Shown here in pieces: positions 56,503-64,000 of a stretch of 64,000 nucleotides of DNA. Position numbers and translations under genes: made by a program. How positions within the stretch are numbered: position 1 is the stretch's first letter; each line of letters opens with the position of its first letter. Origin of the DNA: Microvirga alba (GTDB lineage: Bacteria; Pseudomonadota; Alphaproteobacteria; Rhizobiales; Beijerinckiaceae); the NCBI RefSeq assembly GCF_015694465.1, contig NZ_JADQDO010000001.1, positions 744,001 to 808,000 on the forward strand. Reading direction: 5' to 3'. A model generated the notes under the pieces. That model saw nothing but the letters and a program-made list of their open reading frames with translations, made no database searches and was not told where the DNA came from.

Positions 56503-57279
56503 TCAGCAATTGGATTTGCCGCACTGGCGGACATTGGCGACGACCTGCTTCAGAGGATCCAGGCCGACCGCGCCGGGGATAATTTCGTCCCCGATGATGA
56601 ACGCCGGAGTGCCGGTCAGGCCGAGCTTGTCGCCGAGCCCCATATTTTCCTGAAGGGCGGCGCGCACGTCGGCGCTTTCCATATCCTTTTGCAGGCGGGC
56701 CACGTCGAGACCCATCTCCTTGGCGACCGCCAGGGCGCGCTCCGCGCCGACCCGGCCTTTGCTGTCCATGACCTTCACGTGGTAGTCGAAGAGCTTGTCG
56801 CCCGAAAGCTGGTTACGCGCCGCAAGCGCCACCCGGCTGGCCTCGACGGAATCAGGGCCGAGGACGGGGAAGTCCTTCAACACCACGCGCAGCTTGGGGT
56901 CGCCCTTCACAAGCGTCTTCACATCGGCCAGCGCCCGCTTGCAGTAGCCGCAATTGTAATCGAAGAATTCGACCAGGGTGACGTCGCCGGAAGGGTTGCC
57001 GACGATGAAGGAATGGGGCGCGTTCAACAGCGTCTGCCGCGTTTCCTTCAACGCCCCGGCCTGAACGACCCGCTGGGCCTCGGCCTGGCGCTTCTCCAGC
57101 TCGCCGATGACCTCCTGAAGAACTTCAGGGTTCTTCATAAGGTAGTCCTTCACGATCTCGCCGATGGCCTGACGCTGCTGGTCGGAAAAAACCGCATTCT
57201 GCGCCATCGCCGACGGGCCGAAGGCCAGCGCGCCGAGGAGGGCGACGGCCTGGCAGGATTTGAGAAACGAGAAGCGCAT
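56503..57279 (-). CDS. DsbA-family thiol:disulfide interchange protein
   Basis: A 258-residue periplasmic protein with a signal peptide (A-F-G-P-S-A-M-A-Q, about residue 27), a helical N-terminal stretch (about 30-75) and a thioredoxin-fold DsbA domain. The domain has active site C-G-Y-C in F-D-Y-N-C-G-Y-C and the cis-Pro loop T-G-T-P-A-F. The N-terminal helical extension is like ScsC/Com1-type disulfide enzymes, which can act as isomerases or trimerise. The ATG at 57279 gives the proper leader. Confidence 0.9.
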   Translation of the reverse strand: MRFSFLKSCQAVALLGALAFGPSAMAQNAVFSDQQRQAIGEIVKDYLMKNPEVLQEVIGELEKRQAEAQRVVQAGALKETRQTLLNAPHSFIVGNPSGDVTLVEFFDYNCGYCKRALADVKTLVKGDPKLRVVLKDFPVLGPDSVEASRVALAARNQLSGDKLFDYHVKVMDSKGRVGAERALAVAKEMGLDVARLQKDMESADVRAALQENMGLGDKLGLTGTPAFIIGDEIIPGAVGLDPLKQVVANVRQCGKSNC

Positions 57280-57573
57280 GGTCCAACCTTTGCGGAAATT
57301 TCGAAAATCTGGCCAGGAGGACAATTTCCAAGCCTGTGAGGGTATTCCGTTTTGCGTGTGTTAGCTGCCTCGGAAGCGCAGCGTCAAATCACGGATTCGT
57401 TGCAGAATACCTTATTTTGAAGCGACATAATGACCAGCACGCTGGGTTGCCCAGGAATAACCGGGGTTACAGGGCTTTCGCCGGTGCCTTGTGGAGGCCG
57501 TCGGAGCGTCCTGTTGCCACCGGCATCAAGAGCTGCCTTGAGGCTTGGCGCGCGAGCCGTTACGAGCCTATCC

Positions 57574-58755
57574 ATGACAAAATCACCCGCCGATCTCCGT
57601 TTGCCCCACATCGCGCGTCGCATGGACCGCGTTTCGTCGTTCCTGGCCATGGATGTCTTGAGCGCCGCCGCGGCAAAAGAAAGGCGAGGGGACAGCGTCA
57701 TTCATATGGAGGTCGGCCAGCCCTCCGCTCCCGCGCCCCGCGCCGCCCGCGAGGCGGCCAAGGCCGCTCTGGAGACGGGACGCATCGGCTATACCGAAGC
57801 GCTTGGAATTGCCCCTTTGCGCGAGCGGATCGCACGGCATTATCGGGACAGCTATGGGGTGAGCCTTGCGCCCGAGCGGGTTGTCGTGACCACAGGCTCC
57901 TCGGCAGGCTTCGTGCTGGCGTTCCTGAGCCTCTTCGATCCCGGCCAGCGCGTCGCCATCACCGCGCCGGGCTATCCGGCTTATCGCAACATTCTCGAAG
58001 CGCTCGGCATCGAGCCGGTGATCATTCCCCTGACCAAGGCGGATGGCTGGATCATGACCGCCAAGGCCATCGAGAAGGCCCACGCGGAAAAGCCCCTGCA
58101 CGGCATCCTGGCCATGAGCCCGGCGAACCCATCGGGCACCATGATTGGCCAGCGCGCTCTGGCCGAGCTTGGCGCGACCTGCCGTCGATTGGGGCTGTGG
58201 TTCGTGTCGGACGAGATCTATCACGGCCTGACCTACAACGAACCGGCTACGACGGCGCTCTCGTCGGATGACGACGCCATCGTCATCAACTCGTTTTCCA
58301 AATATTATTGCATGACCGGCTGGCGCATCGGCTGGATCGTGGTGCCGGAACGCCTCGTGCGACCGATCGAGCGCCTGGCGCAGAACCTCTATATTTCGCC
58401 GCCCTACCTCTCACAGGTCGCGGCGCTTGCTGCTTTCGAGGCCATGGACGAGCTGGAGGCGGTGAAAGCAGGCTACGCCCGCAACCGAGCCTATTTGCTG
58501 GAGGAATTGCCTCGGATCGGGATCGCCGACATGCATCCGGTCGACGGCGCTTTCTACATCTATGCGGACATCGCCCGCTTCACGAACGATTCGATCGGCT
58601 TTTCCAAGCGCATGCTGGAAGAGGCTGGCGTTGCCGCAACCCCGGGGCTCGACTTCGATCCGATCGAAGGCTCTCATTATCTGCGCCTGTCCTTCGCAGG
58701 GTCCGAAAATGACTGTCGCGAGACGATTGCCCGCCTCTCGACTTGGTTGAAGTGA
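57574..58755 (+). CDS. PLP-dependent class I/II aminotransferase
   Basis: A 393-residue fold-type I aminotransferase. The PLP lysine is in S-F-S-K-Y-Y-C-M-T-G-W-R-I-G-W, with S-P-A-N-P-S-G-T-M (substrate loop) and W-F-V-S-D-E-I-Y-H-G (PLP-ring Asp). The C-terminal Arg in Y-L-R-L-S-F binds the substrate carboxylate. The ATG at 57574 starts the protein at the usual point; the open frame extends 48 codons upstream without homology-like pattern. The exact amino acid pair is not readable. Confidence 0.88.
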   Translation: MTKSPADLRLPHIARRMDRVSSFLAMDVLSAAAAKERRGDSVIHMEVGQPSAPAPRAAREAAKAALETGRIGYTEALGIAPLRERIARHYRDSYGVSLAPERVVVTTGSSAGFVLAFLSLFDPGQRVAITAPGYPAYRNILEALGIEPVIIPLTKADGWIMTAKAIEKAHAEKPLHGILAMSPANPSGTMIGQRALAELGATCRRLGLWFVSDEIYHGLTYNEPATTALSSDDDAIVINSFSKYYCMTGWRIGWIVVPERLVRPIERLAQNLYISPPYLSQVAALAAFEAMDELEAVKAGYARNRAYLLEELPRIGIADMHPVDGAFYIYADIARFTNDSIGFSKRMLEEAGVAATPGLDFDPIEGSHYLRLSFAGSENDCRETIARLSTWLK

Positions 58756-58804
58756 CGGGGCTAAGCGATTGATCCTACTGGATTTCACTTAGCGGTCGAA
58801 AACA

Positions 58805-58831
58805 ATTCCGGCGGCACATGGCCGCCGGAAT
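58805..58831. terminator. Bidirectional hairpin between aminotransferase and rne
   Basis: ATTCCGGCGGC and GCCGCCGGAAT pair perfectly over 11 bases around ACATG. It lies between convergent stops and can serve both genes, although T-runs are poor. Confidence 0.6.
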
Positions 58832-58861
58832 ACTGTGTCTCGATATTGTGCAAGCTAGGCT

Positions 58862-61441
58862 CTACGACCCGCCAAGGACCGACTTTGCCTTCGACCACCA
58901 GCCGGCGCGCTTCGGGCGGTCCGGGTCCGGGGGCGTCAGAACGACCGCGACGGGCTCGGGCTCCGGAGCCGCAGGCTCTGAAGCAACGACGGCGACCATC
59001 TCTTCAACCGGCGGAACTGACGGAGCAGCGGCGACGACCGGCTCTTCCGCTCGCACGGGCTCCGGCTCGGCAATCGCTTCGGCAAGCGCTGCCTCGACGG
59101 CCTCTACGCTGGGGCCGACGAAGCCTTCCTCTACGGCGAACTCGATCGCTTCCTCGCGGCCACGGCCACGGCCGCCCCGGCGCCCGCGGCGACGGCGGCG
59201 GGCGCTGCCATCGCCTTCACCTTCGGCCTCGGCTGATTCAGCCGTCTCGGCGGATGCAACAGCGGCCTCGCCCTCAACGGGGGCCTCTTCCTCGGTCTCG
59301 GATTCCGCACCCTCTTCGCCCTGAGCGCCTGTGACGGCCTCCCGGTCGCGGCCGCGACGACGGCGACGGCGGCGACGGCGACGGCCGCCTTCACCTTCCT
59401 CGCCCCGCTCCTCCTCGGCGCGCGCCTCCTCGGCGGTTTCCTCTTCCGCCTCGATCTCGATCTCAGCTTCAACCTCGGCGGCTTCCTCGGCCGGAAGGAT
59501 CGCGTCGATCTGAATGCCGGTTGCTGCAGCCTTGTGCTCCAGGCGCAAAGCCGGCTCGCCGCGGTCGATGGCGAAGGTTGTCGTTCCATTCAGGCTGTCG
59601 TCGGGGACAATCGAGATTGCCACTCCGAACCGGGTCTCAAGGTCGCGCAGGTGAATGCGCTTCTGGTTCAGAATGTAGAAGGCAGCCTCCATCCGGGTCC
59701 GGACGATGAGGTTGTAGCCGGCATTCTTGATCAGGGTTTCCTCGATCGAGCGCAGCACGTGCAGGGCAACGGACGGCGTCGAGCGGACAGTGCCGATGCC
59801 GGCGCAATGCGCGCAGGGGACCGAGGAGGATTCGAGCACGCCCGTACGGATACGCTGGCGCGACATTTCCAGAAGCCCGAAGGGCGAGATGCGGCCAACC
59901 TGGATGCGGGCGCGGTCGTTCTTCAGGCACTCGTTCAGCTTCTTCTCGACAGCGCGGTTGTTGCGCTTCTCTTCCATGTCGATGAAGTCGATGACCACCA
60001 GGCCGGCAAGATCGCGCAGACGAAGCTGACGAGCGATTTCCTCGGCGGCTTCGAGGTTCGTGCGGAGCGCCGTGTCCTCGATATTGTGCTCGCGGGTCGA
60101 ACGGCCCGAGTTCACGTCGATGGAGACGAGAGCTTCCGTCGGGTTGATGACGAGATAGCCGCCCGACTTCAGGGTGACGTGGTTCGAGAACATGGCGTCG
60201 AGCTGGGCCTCGATACCGTGCTTCGCGAACAGGGGCTGCTGGTCACGGTAAGGCTGGACGATCTTCGCATGGCTCGGCATGAGCATGCGCATGAAGTCCT
60301 TGGCCTCGCGATAGCCGTCATCCCCGGAGACGAGAACGTCGTCGATGTCCTTGTTGTAGAGGTCGCGGATGGCGCGCTTGATCAGCGAGCCTTCCTCATA
60401 AACCAGGGCCGGAGCCGCGGAATTGAGGGTTAGCTCGCGCACGCTCTCCCACAGGCGCATCAGGTATTCATAGTCGCGCTTGATCTCGGGCTTGGTGCGC
60501 GAGGCGCCAGCGGTGCGCAGGATGATGCCCATGCCGTCCGGAACCTCGAGGTCCTGGGCGATCTCCTTCAGGCGCTTGCGGTCGGCCGCGTTGGTGATCT
60601 TGCGGGAAATGCCGCCGCCCCGACCCGTATTGGGCATGAGCACCGAATAGCGTCCGGCAAGCGACAGATAGGTGGTCAGGGCCGCGCCCTTGTTGCCGCG
60701 CTCTTCCTTGACGACCTGGACCAGCAGCACCTGACGGCGCTTGATGACTTCCTGGATCTTGTATTGCTTGCGCGGCAGGCGGGGGCGCTGGGGAATGTCG
60801 TCGGCCGCGTCGCCGCCGCCGAGTTGCTCGACGATCTCTTCTTCGCCGTGATCGTCCTCGCCGTGGTCGTCTTCACCATGGTCATCACCATGGTCGTCCT
60901 CTTCGTGCTCCTCCGCCGGCGCACGTTCACCGTCGGACACCTCTTCGCCCTGGACCAGCTCGAGGGTTTCTCCCGAAAGCACGATCTCGGTGGTCTCGCC
61001 GGCCTCCTCGCTCTCGGTGAGAGCGGACGCGGCCTCTTCGGTGCCTGCCTCGGCCTCCGAGGAGGCGACCGTCTCGTCGGCCTGCGCCCGCTTTGAAGCG
61101 GGGCGGCGGCGACGGCTGCGGCGCCGTTCTTCCTCGCGTTCTTCCTCGCGTTGAGCCTCGGCGTCAGCCTCGAGGAGAGCCTGACGATCCGCGACCGGAA
61201 TCTGGTAATAATCAGGATGGATTTCGCTAAAAGCGAGGAAACCGTGGCGGTTTCCGCCATACTCGACGAAAGCGGCCTGCAGGGACGGCTCTACCCGAGT
61301 CACCTTCGCGAGGTAGATGTTGCCTCGCAACTGCTTCCGGCTAGCGGATTCGAAGTCGAATTCTTCGACCTTCTGACCACGTACCACCACAACCCGGGTT
61401 TCTTCCGGGTGGGAGGCATCGATTAGCATCTTGTTTGCCAT
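58862..61441 (-). CDS. rne: Ribonuclease E/G
   Basis: An 859-residue endoribonuclease of the RNA degradosome. The S1 domain is split by a long acidic/charged insert (about residues 95-225) with tandem H-G-E-D-D units. The catalytic Asp residues lie in S-I-D-V-N-S-G-R and V-V-I-D-F-I-D-M, and the zinc-link in C-A-H-C-A-G-I-G. The last 220 residues are Glu/Ala-rich with an Arg-run (about ten Arg) and another R-R-R-R-G-R-R-G block, likely RNA-binding scaffold. It is convergent with the aminotransferase gene and has a 607-base upstream region. Confidence 0.95.
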   Translation of the reverse strand: MANKMLIDASHPEETRVVVVRGQKVEEFDFESASRKQLRGNIYLAKVTRVEPSLQAAFVEYGGNRHGFLAFSEIHPDYYQIPVADRQALLEADAEAQREEEREEERRRSRRRRPASKRAQADETVASSEAEAGTEEAASALTESEEAGETTEIVLSGETLELVQGEEVSDGERAPAEEHEEDDHGDDHGEDDHGEDDHGEEEIVEQLGGGDAADDIPQRPRLPRKQYKIQEVIKRRQVLLVQVVKEERGNKGAALTTYLSLAGRYSVLMPNTGRGGGISRKITNAADRKRLKEIAQDLEVPDGMGIILRTAGASRTKPEIKRDYEYLMRLWESVRELTLNSAAPALVYEEGSLIKRAIRDLYNKDIDDVLVSGDDGYREAKDFMRMLMPSHAKIVQPYRDQQPLFAKHGIEAQLDAMFSNHVTLKSGGYLVINPTEALVSIDVNSGRSTREHNIEDTALRTNLEAAEEIARQLRLRDLAGLVVIDFIDMEEKRNNRAVEKKLNECLKNDRARIQVGRISPFGLLEMSRQRIRTGVLESSSVPCAHCAGIGTVRSTPSVALHVLRSIEETLIKNAGYNLIVRTRMEAAFYILNQKRIHLRDLETRFGVAISIVPDDSLNGTTTFAIDRGEPALRLEHKAAATGIQIDAILPAEEAAEVEAEIEIEAEEETAEEARAEEERGEEGEGGRRRRRRRRRRGRDREAVTGAQGEEGAESETEEEAPVEGEAAVASAETAESAEAEGEGDGSARRRRRGRRGGRGRGREEAIEFAVEEGFVGPSVEAVEAALAEAIAEPEPVRAEEPVVAAAPSVPPVEEMVAVVASEPAAPEPEPVAVVLTPPDPDRPKRAGWWSKAKSVLGGS

Positions 61442-62048
61442 GTTGAACTCTCGACATGGCGATCGAGGGCAGGATCTGAGGCAGGAGCCGCATTAAGCGC
61501 GGGCGACCACGCCGCGAAAGCAGGCGGCGGGCTGAAATTGCGTTCGGATTGCTGTCGATCGCCATCGTGCGCCGCATTGGGGCGCATTCTGGGTTAAGCG
61601 GGGCCGACGTCATGCCGGGTTGAGCGGAGCATGAGCGAGCGCGAAGTTGATCGCGCAAATCGAACGGCGCTGGGACGATAGTCAGAGCTGACTTCGCTTG
61701 CGCAACCATTCAACGACGGCCCTTTCGAAAGCGATGAGCCGGATTGATCCGGCCACCGGTATTTGTCGCGATGAAGCATCGCTATTTATGCCTGTCCGCG
61801 AGCCTGTCGAGGGTGACGGGTGTCCAGAGGATCGGTCAACACAACCGTCTCCTCGGACCCGCCGTCAGATTCGGCCATGCCGGACGGGACCTCATCATTA
61901 CAGATTGATCGGGGTATTTGGCAAGATGCTGAGACACTGTGCCTTGAACGCAACAGTGTCCAGGTAAACAGTTCATCTCGCGTGGGCTTCATTAACCAAA
62001 GGTCGCCTATGGGATAGGAGGGGCACTTGAAATCAACCGGCGACCATA
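61442..62048. other. Long divergent region between rne and the amidase gene
   Basis: These 607 bases should contain the rne leader, which in many proteobacteria is long and mediates autoregulation, plus the amidase promoter. No gene with a ribosome site or protein pattern was found. Short frames near 61698 and 61820 look like noise. Confidence 0.55.
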
Positions 62049-63290
62049 ATGCTCACTACGCCGTTCATACGCCTTATGCGGCTTTGTCTTCTGGCGGCGC
62101 TCGTGGTGCCGGCGGGGGCTGGCGCATGGGCGGCCGGCCCTGAGGCCGAGGCAACGGCCGTCGCTGCCGCTGTTGTGATCGATGCCGATGGGGCAAAGAC
62201 CCGGCTCAAGATCACACTGTCGAAAGCCGTCACCGCGCAAGCTTATCTGATGGAACGCCCCGATCGCGTCATCGTCGATTTGCCTGAGGTCACATTCCAT
62301 CTGCCCAGTGGTGTCGGGCGCAAGCGGGAAGGGCTGATCGCGTCCTACCGCTATGGCCTGTTCGCGCCGGGCCGGTCGCGGGTCGTAATGGACCTGTCCC
62401 AGCCCGCCATCGTCTCCGCGATCCAGGTCGATCCGAGCGCTCCCGGTGGCGGGGCTCTGCTGACCATTGAATTGTCGAAGGTCGACCGGGAGGAATTCCG
62501 GCGCGTTGCCGCCGAGAACGCCGCCGCGACAGCCAAGGTCGGCCTCGATTCCACGGCCTCGAAGAACGTCAAGGATACGCGGCCTGTCATCGTGATCGAT
62601 CCGGGCCATGGCGGAATCGATCCCGGTGCGGCAGCCTTGACCGGCATGGTCGAGAAGGATCTCGTTCTCGCTTTCGGCCAGCAATTGAAGAAGAAGCTGG
62701 AAGCTCAGGGCCATTATCGCGTGCTGATGACCCGCGATCAGGATGCCTTCATCTCCCTGGGCGACCGGGTGCGCGCCGCGCGGTCGGCCAAGGCCGATCT
62801 CTTCATCTCGATCCACGCGGACTCGATCTCCGGCGGTCAGGACGTCCGCGGGCTGACGGTCTATACCGGCGCCGAACGGGCCTCCGACGCCGATTCCGCA
62901 AGGCTGGCGGATCGGGAAAACAAGGCGGATTCCATCGCCGGCGTGGAAGCGGGTGACGGGGCGGACGACGTCATGGACATCCTGCAGGAACTCACCTTGC
63001 GGGAAACCCGGAATTTCTCCCACAGCTTCGCGACCCGCCTCGTGGGGGAATTCGATTCCGTGGCCCGTCTCAACAAGAATCCGCGACGTGAGGCCGGTTT
63101 CCGGGTTCTGCGCGCCCACGATGTGCCGTCGGTCCTGGTTGAACTGGGCTATTTGTCGAGCAAGCAGGACCTGGATCTCCTCATGTCGGATGAATGGCGA
63201 AGTAAGATGGTCTCGGCGATGTCGGTTGCCGTGGACCGTTTTTTCGCCACGAGGCTCGCTCGTCAGGGACCTGCCGCAGTTTTACCATAG
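62049..63290 (+). CDS. N-acetylmuramoyl-L-alanine amidase (AmiC-like)
   Basis: A 413-residue periplasmic cell-wall amidase. A signal peptide ends near G-A-W-A-A (about residue 32). An AMIN domain (about 40-150, V-T-A-Q-A-Y-L-M-E-R-P-D-R-V-I-V-D-L) targets the septum. The Amidase_3 domain carries zinc ligands in I-D-P-G-H-G-G, the following E-K-D-L and I-S-I-H-A-D-S, and the catalytic Glu in V-E-L-G-Y-L-S. It cleaves the MurNAc-L-Ala bond during daughter-cell separation. The downstream PBP1A gene is on the same strand. Confidence 0.93.
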   Translation: MLTTPFIRLMRLCLLAALVVPAGAGAWAAGPEAEATAVAAAVVIDADGAKTRLKITLSKAVTAQAYLMERPDRVIVDLPEVTFHLPSGVGRKREGLIASYRYGLFAPGRSRVVMDLSQPAIVSAIQVDPSAPGGGALLTIELSKVDREEFRRVAAENAAATAKVGLDSTASKNVKDTRPVIVIDPGHGGIDPGAAALTGMVEKDLVLAFGQQLKKKLEAQGHYRVLMTRDQDAFISLGDRVRAARSAKADLFISIHADSISGGQDVRGLTVYTGAERASDADSARLADRENKADSIAGVEAGDGADDVMDILQELTLRETRNFSHSFATRLVGEFDSVARLNKNPRREAGFRVLRAHDVPSVLVELGYLSSKQDLDLLMSDEWRSKMVSAMSVAVDRFFATRLARQGPAAVLP

Positions 63291-63436
63291 ATACAGTGTG
63301 GATAGCCGTAGCGGGGGCGTGATTCCTCAGCTAACAGGGCAGTAAAGGCTGATGCTTTGACTGCCTGAAACACAGATCGGCGTTCACAGATCAGCATAAC
63401 CGTGCGCCGCCGGCGCCGATAACGGAATACCTTCGG

Positions 63437-64000
63437 ATGCGCTTCGTCCTACGATTCTTCGGCTTCCTGTTCAGCATCGGGGCGATCTTTTTCCTGATCG
63501 GCGCCGTTGGTCTGGCCTGTGGCTATTGGATGTTCTCGAAGGACCTGCCGGACCACGCGCAGCTCGCCAATTACGAGCCGCCGGTGATGACCCGCGTCCA
63601 CGCGGCCGATGGCAGCCTGATTGCGGAATATGCCCGCGAGCGCCGCCTCTACGTGCCGATCCAGGCCATTCCGAAGCTGGTCGTCGAAGCGTTCCTCTCG
63701 GCCGAGGACAAGAATTTCTACAAGCACGCGGGCATCGATCCGGAAGGGATTGTGCGCGCGGTGGTGGCGAATTTCCGTTCCGGCGGTAAGCAGGGCGCTT
63801 CAACGATCACCCAGCAGGTGGCCAAGAACTTCCTCGTCGGCAACGAGCGCAGCTACGAGCGCAAGATCCGCGAGGCGCTGATCGCCCTGAGAATCGAGAA
63901 GACCTTCTCGAAGGACAAGATTCTTGAGCTCTATCTGAACGAGATCTTCCTCGGCACCCTGACGCCCGGCCGCAACCTGCACGGCATCGCCGCCGCGGCG
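63437..64000 (+). CDS. mrcA: Penicillin-binding protein 1A, N-terminal part (runs off the window)
   Basis: The frame is open for 188 codons from ATG 63437 to the window edge. It has an N-terminal membrane anchor (F-L-F-S-I-G-A-I-F-F-L-I-G-A-V-G-L) and the glycosyltransferase-51 domain with E-D-K-N-F-Y-K-H-A-G (catalytic Glu), Q-G-A-S-T-I-T-Q-Q and R-K-I-R-E-A-L. The last visible stretch, L-G-T-L-T-P-G-R-N-L-H-G-I-A-A, is about five residues longer than the usual loop. The transpeptidase domain lies beyond the window. Confidence 0.92.
   Translation, partial: MRFVLRFFGFLFSIGAIFFLIGAVGLACGYWMFSKDLPDHAQLANYEPPVMTRVHAADGSLIAEYARERRLYVPIQAIPKLVVEAFLSAEDKNFYKHAGIDPEGIVRAVVANFRSGGKQGASTITQQVAKNFLVGNERSYERKIREALIALRIEKTFSKDKILELYLNEIFLGTLTPGRNLHGIAAAA

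Noticed and set aside
61698-62017. Short plus-strand frames in the rne/amidase intergenic region
   Set aside because: No ribosome sites or protein patterns. The region is better explained as untranslated leader and promoter.

Overview
The window reads as chromosome of a GC-rich alphaproteobacterium of the Hyphomicrobiales (Rhizobiales), probably Methylobacteriaceae-like (Microvirga or a close relative). This placement is inference. It rests on the gene order of the last 18 kb (class II nrdJ, NDUFA12-type complex I factor, DUF2155, aat, accC-accB, aroQ, DsbA-like, aminotransferase, rne, amidase, PBP1A), on the acidic insert in RNase E, and on the many DppBCDF-type and UgpABCE-type ABC systems. 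No tRNA, rRNA, CRISPR array, prophage or intact transposase was seen.

Layout. 1-2.4 kb: truncated GNAT acetyltransferase, a deaminase with a Tat-like leader, and a glutathione S-transferase. 2.6-11.5 kb: RpiR/SIS regulator divergent from a complete peptide-type ABC operon (binding protein, two permeases, two ATPases) that ends in an alpha/beta hydrolase, followed by a convergent M20 amidohydrolase. 11.6-16.6 kb: eroded YafY/WYL regulator remnant and an RND efflux pair. 16.7-24.9 kb: leftward operon pta-ackA-unknown-DUF3141-fabI-ppk2-atpC, with a bestrophin-like membrane protein upstream. 25.2-30.2 kb: AraC regulator divergent from a FixH/YtkA-like protein and a di-haem peroxidase, a solitary cytochrome oxidase subunit I gene, and a 53-residue small protein. 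30.4-41.8 kb: uronide-use locus (GH88, LacI regulator, TIM-barrel isomerase and AspA-like deacylase leftward; sugar ABC transporter, DUF2264 protein and KduI rightward). 42-46.3 kb: a scarred segment with a sulfatase/NTPase chimeric pseudogene, duplicated terminator sequence and an intact arylsulfatase. 46.3-64 kb: conserved housekeeping block.

How the parts fit. The uronide locus is a self-consistent pathway: import of oligosaccharides, removal of terminal unsaturated uronic acid by GH88, probable glycosidase action by the DUF2264 protein, and isomerisation by KduI. Twin palindromes between the divergent arms look like LacI-family operators. The pta-to-atpC operon joins acetyl-phosphate metabolism, a PhaC-like cysteine alpha/beta hydrolase, enoyl-ACP reductase, polyphosphate kinase 2 and an orphan ATP synthase epsilon subunit. 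I regard it as the best candidate here for an incompletely described system. Other notable signals are an NrdR-box-like site ahead of nrdJ, a family of about 145-bp palindromic intergenic elements in the housekeeping block, and a possible group II intron 3' end.
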